DNA of 64,000 nt, from contig NC_083599.1 of NCBI RefSeq assembly GCF_020882245.1, forward strand, positions 49,626,748 through 49,690,747. The letters are read 5' to 3'. Made by a program: the position numbers and the translations under genes. Position 1 is the first letter of the stretch. Each line of letters begins with the position of its first letter. The DNA comes from Rhopalosiphum padi. Lineage: Eukaryota; Arthropoda; Insecta; Hemiptera; Aphididae. Below the pieces are notes generated by a model that worked only from the letters and a program-made list of their open reading frames with translations, ran no database searches and was not told the DNA's origin. Positions 35,061 to 47,473 of this stretch are shown here, piece by piece.

Positions 35061-37429
35061 TGTGCCATTATTTAACCACAAACAATTTTTTTATAGATAT
35101 TATTTCTAAAACAGTATTTTGTCACAAAACAAATTGTACTTAAGTCAAAAATTAAATTCCTTAAATCTGAGTGTTTGATTCTTATTCCTAAGTCCAACCT
35201 CACACTATATGAATAAACAAGACAGGTTATAGATATTATACATATGCTTAAAACTAAACTCAGATAGCGGTTAAATAGCAATTGTTTAAGAACGAGTAAG
35301 GTCATTATTGTTATAACAATATCAGATCATGAAAATATATACATAGTTCTTTAAATTAGTTTGTGATGACAGAATAATATAATCCAATAATGTTTAATGT
35401 TAATATTGTTTTGCAGCCTATAAATTGCAATTTGTACAGTTGTACATAACTGTCATATTTAGTTATTCCAATTTTCTATAACATTAACTTTGAAATATGG
35501 TTTTAAGTGTTATACGATTTTTTCAAATGTATAAAAATAAGAAAATAAATAAATTTGAACTAAAATAATATTATAAGGTGTAAACATTGTAGAAGATACT
35601 TACTAGTCTTTTGAAGGTTATCAGCTATTAATAAAAAGACTCAACATAATATTTATATATAATAGCTAAAATATGACATTACTTTTATCAATACATTTTT
35701 ATTTTTATTTACAATAATTGTAATTATAATTATTATAAGCAACTCAATATTTTTGTGAAAATGAAAAAAAAAACTTTAAAAAATGTTTAACTTTATAATC
35801 TAAGAGATTTTTTAAAAAGAAAATTGTGGTTTCTATTAAAGAGTTTTTACAAACTCTATAATAAATAATTACGACAAAGCATAATGCATTTGCTATTTTG
35901 CTTTTTTTATTAAACGGAAGAGCTTTAAATTTTAGTGACAAAAACTCGCTTTTTATATTTGAAACATTTACAGAAGTTCTGAGGGTATTATATGCTTTCG
36001 AATCATTACGCCACTATAAAAGTTCATTTTAATGTAGATTATTATTAAATATTATATTTACTGTAATACATGCAAAATCTATAAGCTCATATCCATGTTC
36101 TGCTTATTGTGTTTAAAAGTTAAGAAACCCAAGTTTGAAACAGAATATTCCACTCGGATGCCTCATTGATATTATCACTTAAAGTTTCAATCGTAAATAA
36201 TATTAAAGTCAAACTAATCCAAAAGCTCTAGTCTAAATAATTTATTAGTTAATAAATATTTTATGTAACATAATATTATTATGCTAATTGATTTTTATTA
36301 AATTACTGTTTTGAGTTTGAAAGACGATTTTATATTGGTTATGATGTATTATTTATTAACCGATGAAGTTTTTTGATATAGGTAGGTGATATTCGATAAA
36401 TCAGCTATATATGCTAACAAATTGTTTTTTCATTATATCAACTGCGTTAATAAATTATGTTATTGCATATAATTATAAATTTATAAACATAAACATACAT
36501 GACGCCGTGTGACTTAGTAGACTTATAGATATGTTAAATATACTGTTAATGTACCATCAATATCATAAATTACAGAAGAACTAAGAAATGAACAAATTTG
36601 ATTGAAACGGATACGCATAGAATGAATTTGAGTACCGATTAGAAGTTATACATATGATTAAGGAAAATATTATTATTTTATTTAATACATCGTATTATAT
36701 TAATCTATACTTAAAACTAAAAATATATTGTAAATGAATATTATTATATTACGCAAACTACACTTTTATAACATACATTTGATCTTGTTTGTCTAATTGT
36801 ATTTCAAAGTTCAATGAGTATAATTTCGTTGAATTAATTTATAAATTTAATATTAAACTCGATTGAATATTCAAAGAATTCACACATTAATTAATGATAA
36901 AATAAAATCACATTCATTTTTAATTTAAAAAAAAATACAAGAGCATCTTAATAATTTTTAGAGCATGAAATAATTTAATACCAACCTACATCCTTTTCTA
37001 TTTACATTCCTTTTGAAACAAAAAAAAGTGTAAAGAATTTTTAAACTTGAATAGTTATTCTATTTTTTTTATTATTGTTATTATTATTATTATTAAATAT
37101 CTATAAATATATAGTTTATATACAGATAAAAGTGCACCCCCTCTTAAGTCTTCAATAATTAAATTATCCCTGAATTTTTAAATTGTATTAAATACACTTA
37201 AATCCGTATTTTTTAAAAATGGTTGAGAAGTTTGTTTCGTCACAATTCACAGAACACTTGAATATACGGGACACTTCTTATAAGTAGTTAAAAATCTTAA
37301 AGAATTTTAAAACATAGTTGTTAGGTTTATTTAAAAATTCTGAAAATCATAATTTGAAAAAATATATTATTTGAGTAAAAAATAAGAGTAAGCTTACTGA
37401 GCTAGTAATGCTATTATATATAAAAATAT
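35061..37429. other. AT-rich DNA, nothing assignable
   Basis: A/T-rich, with an ATT repeat near 37069-37094. Minus frames at 35072-35305 and 35744-35941 are hydrophobic low-complexity translations with no domain. Confidence 0.5.
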
Positions 37430-38518
37430 ATGATCTATTTATTATATAATTAACATGAAAATTGAAAGACAGTGTTGAATCAAAGAAAATGTCCAGGACT
37501 TTAATTACATTATTTCGTATTTAGATGTCAAATTTGAAATATTTAATGTGTCATCAAATCACGATTTTATAACAGCACATTCAAAGATATATCCTTCTCA
37601 TTACACAATTGATCAATACTATTTAAGGCACATTGAAATATTTAATGCATCGTTAAGACATTTAACTATTTTGTAGATTTTGGTGCTATCCGCAGATAAG
37701 AGATAATTTGAATTTTTTTAAATTGTATTTATATCATTTATGAATAAAGAAAATAATAAAGATGATAAATGATCACCCTGGGTGACGCTATCAAAACATT
37801 AATTTGATGAAAAATAAAATTTTCTTATCGTATAGCTTGTATCCGATTGGTTAAGAAAGTATGAATCCAAGAAAAAAAAATGGATCATAAAAACTATACG
37901 CTTTTAGTTTATTTGTTAAAAGATAATGATTAGTTCCATCAAATGTTTTTTCAAAGTCGGTATAGATAAAGTTAAATTGAGTTTTGTAATTGAAAGAATT
38001 TAGAAATAGTAGTTTCAACATACTTAGGTTAGTCATTGTTTAATATACTGGACGAAAACCATATTGGTCGTATGAAAAAGTGTGTTCATATAATGGTAAC
38101 ATTTTATTATTAACTAAATATATAGAGAATATTTTTGAATTATTTTAAAAATTGGTGTTATGAATGAAAATTTCTCATTGCCAGGAAAAATATTTGTAGT
38201 TAAAGATTTGTAGATAAGTAGGTTATAATGGATGATAATATAAATGAACATTATTTTAAAAATTTCGCAGAGATGCCATTAAGACCAGGTGATTGATTTT
38301 GATTAATAGACCAAAATGCATTAAAAACATCCATTTTAGAAATATTTATAGAGTTTAGACAAAATAAAGAGTTATCTAGTTTACTGATATTGTTAATATT
38401 ATTAATAGTTATTACAATAGTTTTATACATGTTTAAAAGTGTGATTTGAATAAATTATCTATATCAGAAAATATTTGGGTTAATTTTAATTGAGTTGTGA
38501 CTTTGTGAGTGTTAATAT
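37430..38518 (-). pseudogene. Second LINE reverse transcriptase relic
   Basis: Minus-strand pieces in RT order: NQSPGLNGISAKFLK (SPG-DGI motif), EHTFSYDQYGFRPV (QFGFR motif), FIYTDFEKTFDGTNHYLLTN (catalytic D in the F-KAFD motif), VTQGDHLSSLLFSLFINDIN (PQGD-LSPLLF-LFINDI), then NYLLSADSTKIYKIV where YADD/FADD has become SADS. It differs from the 30.5-kb LINE (FINDI-type, RT closer to the I/R1/CR1-like side), so it is a separate family. Many frameshifts and stops. It is split upstream by the hAT MITE at 38519-39147 and appears to resume at 39160-39350. Confidence 0.85.
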
Positions 38519-39147
38519 TAGGGTTGGGATTTATATGTAATAAAAAAGTAAAAATATGTAGTATGTACATATAAATATAATTAAAATAGCTAAAATATGT
38601 AAGTATAAAATAAAATTATGTCAATGTGTAAAATTAAAATTAAATTCTAAATATTTTTTTAATAACATGCAATAATGGTTTTTAATTTTTAATAAATTTA
38701 ATTTAAAAAATATAAAATATAAAGATATTTTCACAACCACGTGAACGCAGTTACTGACACTGTTGAAAGTTCGTAAATATATTTTGTCTAATAATTACTA
38801 ATGAATATAAAGTATAATCTAAGATCATTAATGTATAATTATCGAACAGAAACAAATAAGATAAAGTATAATCAAGTTATAAGTATTTAAAATTTAACTA
38901 ATACTTTCATATGATTTTTTCCTATATGCATTATACATTTACAATTTGTATGAGTACTATATCGACGTATAAATGTATAATACCACTAAACCACTGAAAT
39001 TGTCAAAATATGTTTTATTTTATTGCAAATCACGTGAAATGAATTTATCATTTGCAATTTTTAATTTACCATGTTTTAGTAAAAAAATGTAGATACACAC
39101 AAATTATTGTAATTATTGTAACTATTTACATAAAAATCCCAGCCCTA
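38519..39147. mobile_element. hAT-type MITE splitting the second LINE relic
   Basis: The left end is TAGGGTTGGGATTTATATGT and the reverse complement of the right end is TAGGGCTGGGATTTTTATGT. The TAGGG start fits hAT termini. The flanking 8-mers GTTAATAT and GTTAGTAA agree at six of eight positions, as expected for an old 8-bp duplication. 629 bp, AT-rich, no transposase. A related fragment is at 31076-31528. Confidence 0.8.
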
Positions 39148-39159
39148 GTTAGTAATGTA

Positions 39160-39350
39160 TAACTTATAATCTCAATTTTTAACATTTTACATTTAGTTCG
39201 AAGATAAAAAAAATTAAGTATGATTCTGGTGAATTTAAAATTTTTAAGATACGATGAGAATTTTTTTTTTTTTATAAAGGTTTTTGATTCTTTACTGAAC
39301 AAACAATACAGAATAACATAATTTATGTCTAGGTAATTTTGGGACAAAAT
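39160..39350 (-). pseudogene. LINE linker region, probable upstream part of second relic
   Basis: The minus frame contains KESKTFIKKKKFSSYLKNFK and NFFYLRTKCKMLK. The L-RTKCK-L pattern occurs in the endonuclease-RT linker of several LINE clades (family recollection). It lies where the linker of the 37430-38518 relic should be once the MITE is removed, although some sequence is missing between them. Confidence 0.45.
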
Positions 39351-39876
39351 TATTAATTACAGTAATAATATGAAAAAATAAAAGTTTGATATCATCATTA
39401 ATATTAAAATTAAAATTAAAATGTTATATGTTATAAAAATATATTATACGAGTATGTCAGTATAAATGTAATTAATCATTTATTGTGTTATTCGTATTTA
39501 CTAATAATAAATTTAACTAAACGGTTTTATGAATTGCTTTACATTTGTATAGTAATAATTAATACATTTTTTCTATGATATCGCTCTAGGTGAAAGAGAA
39601 CTAATTTTTCATTAGTTTCCTCGATAATTTTAGCAAATGCTGAAATCCTTAACTACTATGAGATTTAATCACGACTTAAGACAATATCTGCATATTATGC
39701 GAGTCACTCAACGACGCATTTATTTGATAATATGTAAACCAAACGGCAGTTACAAAAAACATAAAACAAATTGTGTTAATTAAATTCAAATTCAATAGTA
39801 TAAGCATCATGTGCATTTTAATTAGTTTTAAAGATAGAAATCAGAGAGTTAATTTTATGAGCACGCAGTAAAGGCG
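39351..39876. other. AT-rich DNA, nothing assignable
   Basis: No coding or repeat signal. Confidence 0.5.
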
Positions 39877-40150
39877 ATGATTATGGCCATACGAGGTGTT
39901 GTGTCTAGGGATAACGAAATGAAGCCGAATGTGAGTATTTCAATAATGTTTATCATGTATGAATATACATATATAATTTATTATATACATTTTAATTTAA
40001 AAATATATTATGACATAATTATATTTTAAGAGTGTTGGTTCTGAATTTCTATTTTATGGCGAACAGTTGACTTTGGGAAACAAACTGTGCGCATCAATTA
40101 TTTGGAAGACCAATTTCTATATGGTGCCGTGTAACCTGTATATATCTTAA
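39877..40150 (+). CDS. Candidate two-exon small gene, unknown function
   Basis: Exon 1 at 39877-39930 opens with ATG ATT ATG GCC and encodes MIMAIRGVVSRDNEMKPN, ending at AAT|GTGAGT, a good donor. After a 100-nt AT-rich intron an AG at 40029-40030 starts exon 2. It stays in phase 0 with GSEFLFYGEQLTLGNKLCAS and WKTNFYMVPCNLYIS to a TAA at 40148-40150. The product would be 58 residues, with no signal peptide and no domain I know. Both exons are richer in GC than their flanks. An in-frame stop lies 30 nt upstream of the ATG. Chance or an old repeat remains possible, since the acceptor lacks a strong pyrimidine tract. Confidence 0.3.
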
Positions 40151-41383
40151 ATTTAAGATTTTGGATTTAAGTTAACTATCAAGCTCCCACTAGTTACCTT
40201 AATATTTTTATCCGATATATTGTTTTATCACATATATACCATATATGCTTGGGCTCAAGTCCGTATTAAATATCAAAAAAATTGAAATAAACAAATCGTT
40301 ATATTATTTTACAATACGGTTAAGTACCACTTTTGCCTATATAATACGCCGTGTTGCTCACAAATTAACGAACAAATCAATTAATCTTAATATTTCTAAC
40401 GTAATACACACTAAAAAGGGTTTTCCTTATATTAATATGTTCAGTAAAACATAAGTCCGTATAAATTTTATTGAAATGTTTACTGAAATTCCTTGGCGAA
40501 ATAAAATTATATAAAATGTATGTTTAAGAAATCAATTTATGTGTTATTTGAAAATTGTATACATTTTGTATTTTATTATCTGTGCTCTGTATTACGACGT
40601 TAAACACGGCCTCAAAAACATAGGAAATGAGTCTTTTCGTAGCTGTTTAATGTTAGGGTTTAAATTTCATTATATTTATCTATGTATAATAGTGCGCTGT
40701 ATTCCATGTGGTATATCATCTTTATTTGGTGTTCATAATATAGATATCGTGATGATGCATTAAATATTATGACACTCCAAAGATTAAGCTAAAGCAAGAA
40801 ATTAAACACATTTTAAAGTCAGTTCAGTGCTTTTTACGTCGTTAACAACAACGACAATAATCAAAACTACGGCACTTAGCTCATTTTATAGTATTGTATT
40901 ACTTGTAATTACCCATCTATTTGCTTGATTCAGATTGTTCCGGGTTTACATTTGGTTATAAACCTATATTCTATAACAAGTTAATAAGAAAATACAAACC
41001 TATTGTTTAATTCTTTAAGAACAAATAACTCAATAATTAAATAAATAAATAATCGATTAATTTATTATAGTTTTTGTTTACACTGAAAAATATAAAAATA
41101 TCTACATATTATACAAATAATGTGAATCTATAAATAATTTATAATTACAACAATTATAATTAAAATATCAGAATTTGTTTATTTTTGAAATATTATAGTT
41201 TTAGCGTTAAAACATAATATTATGTCATCCATGATGAATAATACTATAATTTTAAAAATATCACCAGATAAATATTTTTGTTATACAACATTTAGCAAAG
41301 GTAATTTTAATAGTGTTGTCATAATAATGGATATTTACACAATATGATTGTTGAATGAGTTTTTTTCTGTTGTGTAATTATCA
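40151..41383. other. AT-rich DNA, nothing assignable
   Basis: Frames at 40245-40454 and 40539-40763 (69 and 74 codons) have no domain. The second lacks a good start context and is rich in Cys/Tyr/Ile from AT-rich codons. Treated as chance, with low certainty. Confidence 0.4.
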
Positions 41384-42060
41384 ATTCGAATGGAGCAATG
41401 AATGATGAATGTATAAATATTTTACAGTGATATGTGTTTTTTTTTATGTATGTATACACGTTAAGTAATAAAAAAATGCTTTAGTTATAAACTTTAAAGA
41501 GGTGACAAATTAAAACTGCCCACTTCTTTTCAAAATAATCAGGAAAAATAAAAAAAAAGTAAAATGAGATGGGAATCGAATACAAATTCAGTTTTAAGTA
41601 AACTTGATATCGTTTTATTAATGTAAAACAAAAATGAATAATTGTAGATATTTATATAAAATGATACAATTTTAAAAATTTTAAAGTTTTTTAATTTTTT
41701 TTTACAAATGTCTATCATAAATTATTAGCTGGCTAAAAATGTATGCAAATTTAATACGATGTTCCTCATAACTTAAGGTAACTAAAATATCGACAATAGT
41801 CATACATTTTTTTTACATGTGATAATATTTAGAATTTTAACGAAATTTGTAAAATCTTAATAAGTTTAAAATTATTTTATGAAATTCATAAAAATATGTC
41901 TTTATTTCAAAGATTAAAAAAATGTAATACAAGCTTCTTTATACCTTTTTCAAACTATATTAAAAAAAAAAAAAATTCTCCCGGAAAGTCAAATCAATTT
42001 TTTATGACTTATAAGATTTCAAATTCTAACTAACATAGATACTCCCCCGTGAAATTACGA
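41384..42060 (+). repeat. Dispersed repeat family A, 5' part copy
   Basis: CAATTCGAATGGAGCAATGA, then ATGAATGTATAAATATTTTA and CAGTGATATGTG plus a T-run parallel the start of the 25667 copy (GATTCTGAACGGAGTGATGA ... ACAATGATGTGTG). The interior is AT-rich and diverged. The right boundary is uncertain. Confidence 0.5.
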
Positions 42061-42833
42061 TTTCAAACGATTTTTTAATAAATTGTTGTACCAGAATACA
42101 CAGTATAATAATGTTTACTGTAAGTATTAAATTCGTAACAGAGTTCTTAATACTCATAATATTTATAAATTATAAGGCATCTTTGAATAATTTTTAAATA
42201 TAATTATCTAGATGCCTACTAAATATATTAATATTAAAATGTATTTATGTTAATTTTCAAGCTGTCTTTGATAAATTATTCCGTTTAAAAACAAATGTAT
42301 AACAGTCCAATATTTATTAAAATGGAACATATTTATCTGAAAAAAAATATTTATTTAATTTATACAGTATACATTTTTTTTTATTATCAAGATTAAAACG
42401 CAATAGGGAATTTCTATTATTTAGTTCACTAAATTTGAATTTTGGAAAATGTGTTTAATATCTAATTCATCTTAAATTTTGTGCTCATTAAATAGCGTAT
42501 TTTATACACCGTTGTGTATACTTTTTGCGATTTGAGAGATGAGATTCTCATACAGACTATATAAAGTGAAAACATCTTGAAGATATTATTTGAATCCCGT
42601 TAATTATCAATATTTGTCTGAAACCATTTACAACGCTCGAAAGCTAGAAAATGGCCTACCTCTTAAGTGTGTATTTAATTTAGTATATTTTATAGGCTAT
42701 ATAAGCATATTGTTCAAACAACTTAAGGTCATTGGAATTTTATCAGTAATTTAGAAATTAAAACATTTCTGTTAATAATATCTATTGAAAATAACTACTT
42801 AGTTAATTTGTTATTTTCTTTTATTTTGTACAG
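42061..42833. other. AT-rich DNA, nothing assignable
   Basis: No coding or repeat signal. Confidence 0.5.
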
Positions 42834-42845
42834 TGTATTTAAAAG
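42834..42845 (+). other. Candidate 12-nt microexon
   Basis: A long pyrimidine-rich acceptor (TTTTCTTTTATTTTGTACAG) ends at 42833 and is followed after only TGTATTTAAAAG by the donor GTAAGTAAG. Both sites are close to consensus. Twelve nt would preserve reading phase; phases 1 and 2 are open (VFK or YLK) and phase 0 has a stop. Microexons of this size occur in genes with large introns. The pairing of strong sites is suggestive but unproved. Confidence 0.3.
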
Positions 42846-44757
42846 GTAAGTAAGCGAATTGTAAGACATTCAACACCAATCAAAGATAAAACCAGTACAT
42901 ATTTATAATTTTTAGAATATATTAGTTATGTCAATGCTTAGTCCATTGCATAATAATTTATCTGTTTTTGTTTTTAATAATTTAGTATAATAAACTATGA
43001 TTATATTATTCAAAAGGATGTGGTAATTATAAATTGTTGTTTACAGTGGTCTAAATTCATATACACAAATATTATTATCTTTGATAAATAAAAGTTATAT
43101 TAAAAATAATTTGTGTCAGAGCAGCGATAAACGCTGAAGTTGAAAACACTGTTATTATCCAAATTACTTATGTATTAGTTGATTATATGGGAATTTTACT
43201 ATATACATTAGGAGTTCTTAATTTAAATAAAAAAAACAATACATAATTAGAAAATATAATTACTAAAACGATGAAAAACTATATTATATACATTCACCTT
43301 ATTCTCTTTTGAATTACAATTTCTAATAATCTATCTATGATATCATATTGGCTATAACTAATAATAAATAATAATTATACTTATTATCTATATTACTATA
43401 CTCTAAATATTACATTATTATTATTTTTTTCAAATCGTACTACTTTATCATAGACAAATTAAATATAAGTGTGCATTTTTATTTATGTAACATTTTTCCA
43501 AGACTTAATAAGTGATGCTTTTACTTTATTATATCATACTCTTATATAATATCCTGAAAATGTTGAGGTGTCTATTACTTTTTTTTGTTCGGGCCACAAG
43601 GGGATACATTCACATAATATACTCTCTTCTTTTTACAGTCTATGAAATACACACATACACAGAACCACACACACACAATGTTTGTATAATATAAATATAT
43701 ATACTACTAAAATATATATTATATTGTACTACATTTATATAAATATATATATAAAAATAATGTCACAACATTTATAAAATCCTATGAAAATAATAAGTTA
43801 GCCAATTTTTTTTTCAATTGAAAAGGATCAAATGCATGACAATAAGTGATCAAAACCTCGTGTGAAATCAAAAGCTTAGTCTTCTGGGTATTTTTATATA
43901 TAACAGAATAAATATGTGGGATAGATAAAAAAAAAGGAAAATAGTATAGCAAAAGTTTTGACAAAAAAAACATTATAATTGGATTAATGGACGGCAATTC
44001 AGCGGTTAGACAGTTTGGATGTTAATAAAGAAGATGTGTCACAAGCTTGAACGAATATATGACATTATGCTGTATAATATTATAAAAGTATGATATATGT
44101 TTATGTTTATCAACATAAAGGAAAAGAAATTATAATATTATTAAGGTATTTTAAATTACACCGGAAAAAAACAACACCTATATTTAATAACGTATTCATT
44201 AATATTATTACAATATTTTCCTTATTATGTGTTATATAAAATCGTCACGCCACTAGTTTTTATATATATATTAACATGAATATATACAATCACATTACAT
44301 CTATTGATCAAATTTCCTAGAGGTACCCACTTAGAATGTAAATAATTTTGTGTAGGGTTTGCACAAAACATTTATTATAATTTAATATATATTCAATTTA
44401 GGTTGTATACTGTAATAAAATGATATATTAACGTTTTTTTTTTTTTTTGAGCGGAGGAGAATATTAAATAAAACAGCTATTGTAAATTAAACATTTATGT
44501 CATTATTTAAATTACATATATAAGGAAGTAGTTTTAATTTAATTTTGAGTGAAACAACTACTGGTTGTTCATATTCATATTATTTTTTTTTTTTTTTGTC
44601 ACTCTTAGTGTGGAAAAGTACTCTCAAAGTATCGTGTAAAGTAGCTGAGACTGAATCTTTTTTTAGTTGACGTGAAAATATGCTTATAGAAATTTGAAAA
44701 ATAATTTAATTTACATTTGATGCAAATTTATTTATACTTCAAATTTACGTTTTTCAG
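42846..44757. other. AT-rich DNA, nothing assignable
   Basis: A/T-rich. A short CA run lies near 43665. The minus frame at 43782-43997 and plus frame at 43512-43694 are low-complexity. Confidence 0.5.
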
Positions 44758-44880
44758 ACATTGAATTTTCATTAAAACCTCGCCTACGTATCAGCCCAGG
44801 CATGTGTTCCACGAGTTACTGTTTAGATGTGTCAGAAATTCAATGAATCGGAAATTGGACATAGATTGGATTTTGAGTAG
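44758..44880 (+). other. Candidate 123-nt exon bounded by splice sites
   Basis: The acceptor TTTACGTTTTTCAG ends at 44757 and the donor in GAGTAG|GTAAGCC begins at 44881. The sequence between is more complex than its flanks. One phase encodes IEFSLKPRLRISPGMCSTSY and CLDVSEIQ before a TGA. A second frame at the end gives MNRKLDIDWILSR. No phase is open throughout, so it would be non-coding, a terminal exon or a decayed transposon piece. A hAT relic lies 0.75 kb downstream. Confidence 0.3.
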
Positions 44881-45610
44881 GTAAGCCAATATTTGAAAAT
44901 TCTCTAAAGTTTTTAAGAAAATACGAACAAGATACTGAAACTGAGTGTTCAGCACTAATATCACATTTCTTCAACATCTGTGCAAACTAGCGCGTTGTCA
45001 TAATTGAAAATAATAAATGACGTTTTATATAAATATAAAAAAATTAACACATTTTGATTTATCAAAAATAATTAATAATATTTTAGTATACATTTTGTAA
45101 GAATATTATACTATGCATAATAATATATTGTATCTAAATTAATTAACGGGTAGCAATTAGTTTTACACATTTTAGTGAACATTCATTCAATACAATTGAT
45201 ACAGTTAAATGTTATCCTGGACTTATCGTATAAGAAACACGATGTAGAGAAAAAACATAAAAACCACAGCTCGCTCAGTTGTATTGTAAGTTTCCAATAT
45301 ATCACCGAGTATAAAAGGAAAAAAAAAAGGAAAAATAACATCATAGTTTTGCAATCCTATTGTGTACTTAACAAAAATAGTGTTTTTCTTATTGAAATAT
45401 GAATTAGGAAAATAAAATATTTGTCGCAATCAGCTCAAGGCTTGTATAAAAGTATAAAATAATATTTTATTTATTTATTTTTTTTTTTTTTTTTTCAGTA
45501 ATTTAATAAACATTTTTAGCACGATCACGGTAGCTCAGAAAAGTTAAAACAGACTTGTAGGACACTTGTACATCTATTATGAATAAAAAGTTATCTTACC
45601 CTCCAATAGT
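44881..45610. other. AT-rich DNA, nothing assignable
   Basis: 45175-45429 has overlapping frames on both strands with A-rich or T-rich composition only. 45520-45600 may be decayed upstream sequence of the hAT relic. Confidence 0.4.
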
Positions 45611-45830
45611 GATCCTATTGATATTGAGTTTAAAAGTTACTTTGATGAAGCAATTCTGTCACAAGAAATTAGTAAATTTGATTACCTACCTGGGTGGAAA
45701 ATTTGAACTAACTCATTTTAAGAGAGTTAAAAAAGTAGGTACTTGTGTATTCTAGCAGAACCAGTAGCTCCCGAGTTTTGTTTAGGAATGCTTGTGTTGT
45801 TATTTCAATAGTTAAATAACATATATTTGA
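45611..45830 (+). pseudogene. hAT transposase C-terminal relic
   Basis: The plus frame from 45611 reads DPIDIEFKSYFDEAILSQEI then SKFDYLPGWKI before a TGA. This matches the start of the hAT dimerisation region (pattern E-ldsYl-ep---------dpLeWWk; family knowledge). After the stop, frame-shifted pieces resemble FKRVKK and the S-ERVFS--G segment that follows in hAT proteins. Terminal inverted repeats were not found. Short and broken, non-functional. Confidence 0.7.
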
Positions 45831-47473
45831 TCAAAATATGACTAAAATACTAGTATTTTCAAACATAAATGTGAAATATAACGAAGGAATATGTGGGTAT
45901 TCATATTAAAGTAAAATGATTAGTATACTATAAATATATTATATTTGAACTTCAATCATTTTTATTATTATTTAAATTCAGTGTAACGTATCATTATATA
46001 AATATTTGCATTTTATATTAAACAAACGAATAATTACGAGTATTGACTTTGGAAATATCGAAATAAAATGAGTATCGAGTATAAAATCAGAATTATTAAT
46101 ACCACACACTCCTAAATTCCCAAGTAAATTAAATATATAAAATATAATAGTTGTTTATAAACAATTTTGGAAATGTTTAAAAAAATCAAAGTGTAGTAAA
46201 ATTATAAGTTTATGGGAATTACAACGACCTAGAAACAAACTCACCGATATATAATATAACTGTGAAAACGTTTTCAATTTACTGATATTAGAAAAAACAG
46301 TGAATTCGATATTGTTAATCCTAGATATTATTTAATTATTTATTTTTTTTTTTTTAATAAGATTTGTGTCATATTTTTTTCAAATAATTTTATAATTACA
46401 AATTTTAACATACAATTGCATCAAATTAAATAGGTATGCGTTAACTGACAAAAAAAAAAATATTTAGGTGTTTATAATTTATTTAGCGTCAATGCCTCAT
46501 AAGTCATAAATTGTCATACTGCGAACAAACGTGCATAAGTGCATTATGCTTATATACATAATATATTACCAATTTACAGAGATTGAACTATATTTATTAA
46601 TTAGGATTAAACTTGTTTATTTCAACTCAGGAGAGTCAACAAAGGCATTTGGATGTTCTCAACAAAAACACAATTGTACTATAATATAATAATATATTCA
46701 TACAATCCAATTTGTAGAAAGTCGTTTGTATAATTTTATTATAGAACCTAAACGCTTGTCGTATAACTCTATTCATTTATTCTGTATTTTAGATAATACT
46801 TTTTTTAGTTCAGTGCCTACCTACTGAATTAATGATAGAAATAGTCTGCTACAGTAGTCAAGACATATTTTTCTTAATCGAATTGGGGGATATCTCATTT
46901 TGAAAACAATACACAAAAAATTGTAAGTAAACAAAATCTATTTGTTTTTGGACAATATTTTATTTTAATATTATTTATAGACGTTTAAAAATATCAAAAA
47001 CAAATACTATTGTCTACCGGGTTAAAAAATTGATCAATTATTCAACAACCATGTTTACGAGTATGAGTCTTTCTTCGACATAATAATGTTACAACTAAAA
47101 TACAAAGTAAATGTTTGAACATTTATATTTTAATAAAATTATCGATTGATTTAATGTATTAAGATAATATGTTATGATATTATATAGTTTTGTAAAAATC
47201 GTTATGTTATTGATGTACCTATGAAATATGAATACACGCGTACTATTATTTGCTTATGAAATATTCATGTAGACAATATCTGTAGATAATAAATAATTAA
47301 ACAACCTTAATACATTTGAGTCATATACACTGCGCCGCAATGGATAAAAGTTATAAAAAATATTATTATCGGCATAAACTTCTAGTATCTTAATTCAAGC
47401 TGTAAGTGCATACTTATTGAAAGAATCCAATGGGTTAAAAACTATGCAATGAATATTACCGTAATAAATCTTT
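45831..47473. other. AT-rich DNA, nothing assignable
   Basis: No coding or repeat signal. T-runs near 46343 and A-run near 46450. Confidence 0.5.
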
